From NCBI GenBank assembly GCA_017963875.1, contig JAGCTA010000495.1, positions 1-8,143 on the forward strand: DNA of 8,143 nt. The letters run 5' to 3'. The stretch comes from Victivallales bacterium. Its GTDB lineage: Bacteria > Verrucomicrobiota > Lentisphaeria > Oligosphaerales > Oligosphaeraceae. The notes beneath the pieces are model-generated. The model saw nothing but the letters and a program-made list of their open reading frames with translations, made no database searches and had not been told where the DNA came from. Position numbers and translations under genes: made by a program. How positions within the stretch are numbered: position 1 is the first letter of the stretch; every line of letters starts with the position of its first letter. Below, piece by piece: positions 1-4,155 of this stretch.

Positions 1-14
1 CCCCTACAGGATAA

Positions 15-31
15 CGACCTCGAAGAGGTCG
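15..31. repeat. 7-bp inverted repeat (hairpin or operator) ahead of the first gene
   Basis: CGACCTC and GAGGTCG are perfectly complementary and separated by GAA, giving a compact 7-bp stem. No T-run follows, so it does not look like an intrinsic terminator of an upstream gene. It lies about 67 bases before the first start codon and could be a leader hairpin or a repressor site. Function is not established by the sequence. Confidence 0.4.
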
Positions 32-87
32 AACCTACCCTTTGGGGAAATAGAGCATAAGCAATATCCTTTTCTTTTCCAATTCGC

Positions 88-92
88 AGGAG
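88..92 (+). promoter_or_regulatory. Shine-Dalgarno AGGAG that sets the first gene's start
   Basis: AGGAG lies 5 bases before the ATG at 98. This supports an internal start there, although the same reading frame stays open to the left edge of the window. Confidence 0.6.
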
Positions 93-97
93 CCAAC

Positions 98-1402
98 ATG
101 GAACTATATCTCACCTCACGCAGACGAATCGAAGCCGCAGATTGCCAGACCTTCGAGCCTGAAGACATGCCGATGGAAACAGTGCTCAAGGCACTGGATG
201 TTGCCGCCACCGCGAAGGAATTCCTCTATCTGAAGGGAAACGAGCCCTTGCTCTATCCTTTTCTGGAACAACTATTTGCAAGTGCAGCAAAGCGGCATAT
301 CGCCATTATCCCTGAAACAACGGGGCTTTTCCCCACACTTGCTAGGGAACTCGTCCTCAAAAATTGCACGTCGCTGTTCTTCAAACTCTATAGGAGCGAC
401 CTCACTTCGGACAGCGACAAGGAGGAAATCCAGGAAAACGCCGATGCTTTCAAGGCAGCCAACATCAAACTTTCAATCGTCTGTATCGTCGATGACTTTG
501 CCGCCGACTATTCCTGCATTCTGGAATTCGCCAAGAAAAACAACATCCGCGAGATACTCTTCAGGCTTCCATGCCGCCGTCCGATGAACGCCATGCGACC
601 ATTTATCAAATGGTATAGCATGAACCTCATAAAGAACCTGGAAGAAGGCTATGTCACCAGCGTCGATTGCGGACTCATGAGATGCGCTTTCACAGATGAG
701 GAACTTGGCATCCGCGAGCGCATCGGGCTTACAACACCTGCCTGCTGCCCGCATCTCGGCGTCATGCCGAGCGGCCTTGTCTGCCATTGTTGGGAACTTA
801 CGGGGCTACCAGGACCCGACATCAGCACAATCAAAAGCGTCGAGGATTTCAGAATCCTGTATTATGACATCCTCAAGGACCTCCAATGGCAAATGGACCG
901 ATTCCCCGCGTGCCGACAGTGCGTTTCACGCTTCAACAACACATGCTACGGACTTAGCATGTCAACAAAACGCGATATTGTCCAGCAAGAATATGACCTG
1001 CTGAAAGAACTGTTCAAAAAAGAAAACGAAGGCAAACCCATCCCCCAAGAAGAACGTGAGCAAAAACTCTGGCAATTGGGCACGGACGCGATGATTTTGA
1101 CGTATCATGCGGATGCCGTGGAATGCTATGAGGAACTTCGAGGACTCCATCCAGAGGACTGGAGTATCCATGGATTGCTCGCAAACGCCTATTGGGAACT
1201 CGGGCGCTATGGTGATGGCGAAGAAGAGTTCCGCAAGGCATCGCGCCTGTCCCCAGACCCCGTCCCGCCTTTGATTGAACTATACAAACGCTTAAGCGTC
1301 AACGGCAATGCCATCAAGGCAAGGTTGCTTCAGGCTGAAATTGAAAGAACCATCGCCAAGCAGAAGCAGAAAGAGCAGACAGAGGCCAAGCAGACGAAAT
1401 GA
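98..1402 (+). CDS. Radical-SAM/SPASM-like protein with TPR tail; cluster motif degenerate
   Basis: The 434-residue product has the layout of a radical SAM protein with a SPASM-type C-terminal cysteine region. The first strand reads LTSRRRIEAADC (residues 5-16), which lines up with the family pattern LTSRCNxxCxxC. R9 and A13 stand where the first two cluster cysteines should be, and only C16 remains. The next family landmark, GGEPLL, is present as KGNEPLLYP (46-54). SPASM-like cysteines follow at 191, 196, 216/217, 229, 231, 272, 275 and 283. Residues about 326-388 form two TPR-like helix pairs (one includes ANAYWELGRYGDGEEEFRKA), and the tail is a K/Q/E-rich helix. I infer it cannot make the usual SAM radical and may act as a partner or scaffold. 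The auxiliary cluster site could still bind metal. A good Shine-Dalgarno sits before this ATG, but the frame is open upstream to position 2, so a longer protein cannot be excluded. No signal peptide is visible; likely cytoplasmic. Confidence 0.8.
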   Translation: MELYLTSRRRIEAADCQTFEPEDMPMETVLKALDVAATAKEFLYLKGNEPLLYPFLEQLFASAAKRHIAIIPETTGLFPTLARELVLKNCTSLFFKLYRSDLTSDSDKEEIQENADAFKAANIKLSIVCIVDDFAADYSCILEFAKKNNIREILFRLPCRRPMNAMRPFIKWYSMNLIKNLEEGYVTSVDCGLMRCAFTDEELGIRERIGLTTPACCPHLGVMPSGLVCHCWELTGLPGPDISTIKSVEDFRILYYDILKDLQWQMDRFPACRQCVSRFNNTCYGLSMSTKRDIVQQEYDLLKELFKKENEGKPIPQEEREQKLWQLGTDAMILTYHADAVECYEELRGLHPEDWSIHGLLANAYWELGRYGDGEEEFRKASRLSPDPVPPLIELYKRLSVNGNAIKARLLQAEIERTIAKQKQKEQTEAKQTK

Positions 1403-1528
1403 TCGTGCCCGTCTTCAACAAGAGCATTACAATATAAATCGGTTGTTCCTACTTGCGTTTTTCCCAGAAGAGATTAGGTTATTTTGACTATATATTTGTT
1501 GAAAGAATCAATAACAAAATCACCCATT

Positions 1529-1543
1529 CCGCATCACATGCGG
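1529..1543. repeat. Inverted repeat CCGCAT-CAC-ATGCGG, possible operator
   Basis: Two perfect 6-base arms are separated by three bases, about 183 bases before the next start codon. The size and symmetry fit a dimeric regulator site, for example LacI or GntR type, or a small hairpin. Its right arm extends to ATGCGGGC (1538-1545), a box that recurs in the long inverted repeat after the oxidoreductase operon. No regulator gene is in the window. Confidence 0.35.
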
Positions 1544-1550
1544 GCAAACA

Positions 1551-1597
1551 AGGAAAAGTCCTGAATCCGTGAATGACGGATGACGAGTGGATTTCCT
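1551..1597 (+). ncRNA. Candidate structured leader: nested stem and hairpin
   Basis: AGGAAA (1551-1556) can pair with TTTCCT (1592-1597) and encloses a perfect hairpin, ATCCGT (1565-1570) / ACGGAT (1576-1581) with loop GAATG. A competing small hairpin AGGA/TCCT (1551-1562) would exclude the outer stem, so two alternative folds are possible. I do not recognise a known riboswitch class. It would lie in the 5' leader if transcription starts upstream, near 1500. Alternatively the ATCCGT repeat is simply a DNA operator. Confidence 0.25.
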
Positions 1598-1709
1598 AGA
1601 GAGTCAAGAGAGCATATAAGACATACGTGCTTGTACCCCGTAGCCTTTGCGAAGACTCGACAACGGAATCAACCGCCAGACGAATCTTCATGGAAACAGG
1701 AAAAACATC

Positions 1710-1714
1710 AGGAG
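1710..1714 (+). promoter_or_regulatory. Shine-Dalgarno AGGAG for the first oxidoreductase
   Basis: AGGAG lies 11 bases before the ATG at 1726, slightly long but workable. No comparable site precedes the in-frame GTG at 1627 or the ATG at 1690, so the start at 1726 is preferred. Confidence 0.5.
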
Positions 1715-1725
1715 AAAAACTACCC

Positions 1726-2832
1726 ATGGCTGACAACTCCGTCGGAACACAATCATTTGCAACAGAGAAAGAGGAAGTCGTCACAAAGAAACTGCGCTGG
1801 GCCATTGTCGGATGCGGCGGCATTTCCGAGACTCACCTCAACGCCATCAAGAAAATTCCGCAGATTGAAGTCGTCGCTGGCTGTGACATCAAGCCTGAAC
1901 GCCTCCAATGGGCCAAGGAAAAATTCGGCATCGAGGCCACGTATGAGAAGTGGGACGACCTGCTCAGGGAAATCAAGCCTGACGTCGTGGACGTCTGCAC
2001 GCCGAACGGCGTTCATTGCCCTGCGGTCGTCGCGGCGGTTGAGGCGGGTGCCCATGCCATCACTGAAAAGCCGATGGCAATGAACCCAGCGGAATGCCAG
2101 AAGATGATTGACGCGGCCAAAGCCAATGATCGCAAACTCGCCGTCGGCTTCCAGTACCGTTATCATCCGTCCTGCGACTTTGCCGTCAACGCCATCAAGA
2201 ATGGCGACATCGGCGATGTCCTGTTTGTCAAAGTGCAGACGCTGCGTCGCCGCGGCATTCCGAACTGGGGCGTGTTTGGTCAGAAAGCCCTTCAGGGCGG
2301 CGGACCGATGATTGACATCGGCGTCCACTACATCGAATCCTCGCATTACTGCATTGGCCGCCCCAAACCGATTGCGGCATCAGGCAACTGCTGGACATAT
2401 CTTGGCGACAAGCCGAGCGAAGTGCTGTCCCCCTGGCCAAACTGGGATTGGAAGACCTACACGGTCGAAGACCTCTGCGTCGGGCAAGTCCGTTTCGACA
2501 ACGGCGTCATCATGCAGATTGAATCATCCTTTGCGGCGCACATTGAGAAGGACGTGTTCAACTGGACCATCGTCGGCACAAAAGGCGGTTATGATTTCGC
2601 CAGCGGCACATTGTTCACTGACCGCGATGGCTTTATGCTCAATGCCAAGGCGAGTTATATGCCTGGTCTGGACTTCTCGACACTGTTCATCGCGAAACTC
2701 AAGAATTTCGCCAATGGCGTTTTGGAAGGCACGCCGCTCAAGGCTCCAGGCGAAGACGGTCTCGCCGTCCAGAAGATCATCGACGGATGCTATCGTTCGG
2801 CTGCCGCTGGACGCGAAGTCACCATCGACTAA
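1726..2832 (+). CDS. Gfo/Idh/MocA-family NAD(P)-dependent oxidoreductase
   Basis: With the start at 1726 the protein has 368 residues, normal for this family of sugar and inositol dehydrogenases. An N-terminal Rossmann fold carries AIVGCGGIS (26-34) as the dinucleotide loop and an acidic residue, D54, after the second strand (GCDIKPERL). TEKPMAMN (113-120) is the family's EKP motif; its lysine, K115, is the expected catalytic residue. GFQYRYHPS (141-149) begins the C-terminal alpha/beta substrate domain, and GGGPMIDIGVHYIE (191-204) holds the conserved D197 and H201. About 20 residues before the Rossmann strand are extra and polar. The substrate is probably a sugar, sugar acid or cyclitol, but the exact one cannot be read. 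A longer frame from GTG 1627 or ATG 1690 would add residues without family similarity. It is followed after 32 bases by a second, distinct family member, suggesting an operon for successive oxidation or epimerisation steps. Cytoplasmic. Confidence 0.9.
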   Translation: MADNSVGTQSFATEKEEVVTKKLRWAIVGCGGISETHLNAIKKIPQIEVVAGCDIKPERLQWAKEKFGIEATYEKWDDLLREIKPDVVDVCTPNGVHCPAVVAAVEAGAHAITEKPMAMNPAECQKMIDAAKANDRKLAVGFQYRYHPSCDFAVNAIKNGDIGDVLFVKVQTLRRRGIPNWGVFGQKALQGGGPMIDIGVHYIESSHYCIGRPKPIAASGNCWTYLGDKPSEVLSPWPNWDWKTYTVEDLCVGQVRFDNGVIMQIESSFAAHIEKDVFNWTIVGTKGGYDFASGTLFTDRDGFMLNAKASYMPGLDFSTLFIAKLKNFANGVLEGTPLKAPGEDGLAVQKIIDGCYRSAAAGREVTID

Positions 2833-2864
2833 TCAACAAGTAGAAACGAAACGGACAAGCCATC

Positions 2865-3866
2865 ATGAAAAAACTCAATGTCGTTCAGATTGGTTTTATG
2901 CATGAACATGCCAATGGGAAAATTGCGACGCTTCGCAAGATGACCGACACCTACAATATCGTGGGTGTCGTGGACGAGCGTCCTTTTTCCACCACGCCGT
3001 TTTATCTGGATTACTCCAACTTGTTTGAGGATTTGCCCCATTTGACACTGGAGCAGGTCTTCGGCATGTCGGACTTGGATGCGGTACTCGTCGAGGTTCC
3101 GAATCTTGACTTGGTTCCAGTGGCCATGCAGGTCATGGAGCACAATCTGCCAATGCATCTGGACAAGCCTGCAGGCTATGACCTCGCGCTATACAAGAAA
3201 CTCCTGGATGGATGCAAGGCGAAGAACCTCCCGTTGCAGATGGGATACATGTTCCGTGGCAATCCAGTCTTCAAATTCATCAGGCATCTTGTTGAGAACA
3301 ACGCCTTCGGTGAAATCTTCTCCATAGACATGGACATGGACCACTGCTATGGCGGTGCACACTACGAGGATTACCTGAGCCAACTCCGTGGAGGCATCAT
3401 GTTCAACTTGGGCTGCCATCTTATCGACTTCATCGTCGCGCTTCTTGGCGAGCCAGAAAAAGTCCATCCGTTCCTGAAAACCACCACGCAGGCGGTCAAA
3501 GGTGCCATCACGAACTCCCTTGCCGTGCTTGAATATCCGCACGCCACCGCCAATGTCCGCGCCTGCTGCCCAAAGCCTGGTCCGAAGCGCCATTGCCGAA
3601 TCGGCGGAACAAAGGGTTGTTGCGAATTCGCACCTTTGGAGATGTTCAATGGCCAGCCACTTGTGCTGGAAATGTTTGTGAAGGACGCTGTCTGCGGCTT
3701 CCAGCCTGGTCAGCATAAAATCACCTTCCCACCACAGCACGACCGTTATATCGTCCAATTGCAGGAACTCGCGGATGTCATTCAAGGAACGGCGAAACCC
3801 GAGTATTCCTACGAACACGACTACATTGTCCATAAGGTGACCTTGGAGGCGGCTGGAATCCTCTAA
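2865..3866 (+). CDS. Divergent Gfo/Idh/MocA-family oxidoreductase
   Basis: The 333-residue protein belongs to the same superfamily as its upstream neighbour but to a different subfamily, so the pair is not a recent tandem duplication. The N-terminus VVQIGFMHEHANGK (6-19) replaces the usual glycine-rich loop with an HEHA-type sequence. LDKPAGYD (99-106) carries DKP in place of EKP and keeps the expected catalytic lysine, K101. GYMFRGNPVF (127-136) opens the second domain. RGGIMFNLGCHLID (175-188) holds the conserved GG and H185. Five cysteines cluster at residues 234, 235, 244, 252 and 253, in and beside a CRIGGTKG stretch that resembles the usual GTKG turn of the C-terminal sheet. The gene is 32 bases after the previous one and has only a weak GGA (2853-2855) as ribosome site, so translation may depend on coupling. 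Substrate unknown; a sugar or cyclitol is expected. Cytoplasmic. Confidence 0.88.
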   Translation: MKKLNVVQIGFMHEHANGKIATLRKMTDTYNIVGVVDERPFSTTPFYLDYSNLFEDLPHLTLEQVFGMSDLDAVLVEVPNLDLVPVAMQVMEHNLPMHLDKPAGYDLALYKKLLDGCKAKNLPLQMGYMFRGNPVFKFIRHLVENNAFGEIFSIDMDMDHCYGGAHYEDYLSQLRGGIMFNLGCHLIDFIVALLGEPEKVHPFLKTTTQAVKGAITNSLAVLEYPHATANVRACCPKPGPKRHCRIGGTKGCCEFAPLEMFNGQPLVLEMFVKDAVCGFQPGQHKITFPPQHDRYIVQLQELADVIQGTAKPEYSYEHDYIVHKVTLEAAGIL

Positions 3867-3882
3867 GTTGATTATGCACAAC

Positions 3883-3945
3883 GCCCGCATCGGATTGAAA
3901 ATCCACGATTTTTCGTTTTTTTACAAACGGAAATACGATGCGGGC
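3883..3945. repeat. 10-bp perfect inverted repeat around a 43-base loop
   Basis: GCCCGCATCG (3883-3892) is exactly complementary to CGATGCGGGC (3936-3945). The loop holds smaller hairpins, including CGTTT/AAACG (3914-3918 / 3925-3929), and a T7 run. CAA before and TTG after can extend the stem across a one-base bulge. It may be an RNA 3' end structure for the oxidoreductase operon or paired protein sites. Each arm contains the ATGCGGGC/GCCCGCAT box also seen at 1538-1545. Confidence 0.45.
3897..3922 (+). terminator. Candidate intrinsic terminator of the oxidoreductase operon
   Basis: GAAAATC (3897-3903) pairs with GATTTT(T)C (3907-3914) over a CAC loop, followed by G and seven T. The stem is AT-rich and has one bulged T, so it is weak by itself, but the surrounding 10-bp inverted repeat may help. 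It lies 31 bases after the stop of the second oxidoreductase gene. Confidence 0.4.
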
Positions 3946-3973
3946 TTGCATTTTCAGAAAAATACAGTATGTT
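3946..3973 (+). promoter_or_regulatory. Possible sigma-70-type promoter for the tRNA gene
   Basis: TTGCAT (3946-3951) and TATGTT (3968-3973) are 16 bases apart and lie 23 bases before the tRNA. Each matches the consensus at four of six positions. The surroundings are AT-rich, as expected for a promoter, but other pairings nearby are possible. Confidence 0.3.
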
Positions 3974-3995
3974 AATTTCGTTAATATGAAATCAT

Positions 3996-4073
3996 GTGCG
4001 ACTAGCTCAGTTTGGTTAGAGCGCTACCTTGACACGGTAGAGGTCGGCGATTCGAGTTCGCCGTCGCACACCA
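3996..4073 (+). tRNA. tRNA-Val (anticodon GAC), CCA encoded
   Basis: All four arms of the cloverleaf can be drawn. The acceptor stem is GTGCGAC (3996-4002) with GTCGCAC (4063-4069), then discriminator A4070 and encoded CCA (4071-4073). The D arm is GCTC/GAGC (4005-4008 / 4019-4022). The anticodon stem is CTACC/GGTAG with loop TTGACAC, giving anticodon GAC at 4031-4033, which reads valine GUC and GUU codons. The T arm is GGCGA/TCGCC with loop TTCGAGT. All stems are perfect. It stands alone between two protein operons, with its own terminator eight bases downstream. Confidence 0.97.
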
Positions 4074-4080
4074 ATTATAC

Positions 4081-4121
4081 ACCTCCGTCATAGATTTTTA
4101 TGAATTTGACGGAGGTTTTTT
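4081..4121 (+). terminator. Strong intrinsic terminator after the tRNA gene
   Basis: ACCTCCGTCA (4081-4090) and TGACGGAGGT (4107-4116) form a perfect 10-bp GC-rich stem with a 16-base AT-rich loop, followed directly by a run of six T (4116-4121). This is a textbook Rho-independent terminator. It ends only 34 bases before the start codon of the next gene. Confidence 0.9.
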
Positions 4122-4140
4122 GTTGCAAATAGTTGCACCT

Positions 4141-4146
4141 AAAGGA
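4141..4146 (+). promoter_or_regulatory. Shine-Dalgarno AAAGGA that sets the DUF4838 gene start
   Basis: AAAGGA lies 9 bases before the ATG at 4156. The in-frame ATG at 4147 touches this site directly and is too close, and the in-frame TTG at 4120 falls inside the terminator T-run. The product starting at 4156 begins with a normal signal peptide, which supports this choice. Confidence 0.65.
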
Positions 4147-4155
4147 ATGACCACA

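Larger units (their letters stand above)
1403..1725. other. 323-base intergenic region with several inverted repeats
   Basis: No convincing gene lies here. The only ATG-initiated frames are very short (for example 1538-1564 and 1573-1599, 8 residues each) or run out of frame into the following gene. The first part is AT-rich and contains TTGACT at 1483-1488, a possible -35 box, without a good -10 box at normal spacing. Positions 1529-1597 hold a cluster of inverted repeats, listed separately. No intrinsic terminator for the upstream gene is evident; the T5 run near 1460 has no stem before it. Confidence 0.6.

Noticed and set aside
1491..1498. TATATTTG resembling the Bacteroidetes -7 promoter element (TAnnTTTG)
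   Set aside because: No matching -33 TTTG at the right distance, and the gene content does not point to Bacteroidetes.
1538..1599. Two 8-residue open frames as leader peptides (1538-1564, 1573-1599)
   Set aside because: No ribosome site and no run of codons for one amino acid that would suggest attenuation.
1580..2083. Open frame of 167 codons on the plus strand overlapping the first oxidoreductase
   Set aside because: The product is rich in serine and arginine without family similarity and lies out of frame inside a well-supported gene.
1753..2346. Minus-strand open frame of 197 codons
   Set aside because: Fully antisense to the first oxidoreductase with no recognisable motifs.
3189..3890. 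Minus-strand open frame of 233 codons
   Set aside because: It lies antisense to the second oxidoreductase, has no domain similarity I can recognise and no ribosome site; a shadow frame.
4120..4155. TTG start giving a longer DUF4838 protein
   Set aside because: The TTG lies in the T-run of the tRNA terminator and would put polar residues before the signal peptide; ATG 4156 has a proper Shine-Dalgarno.
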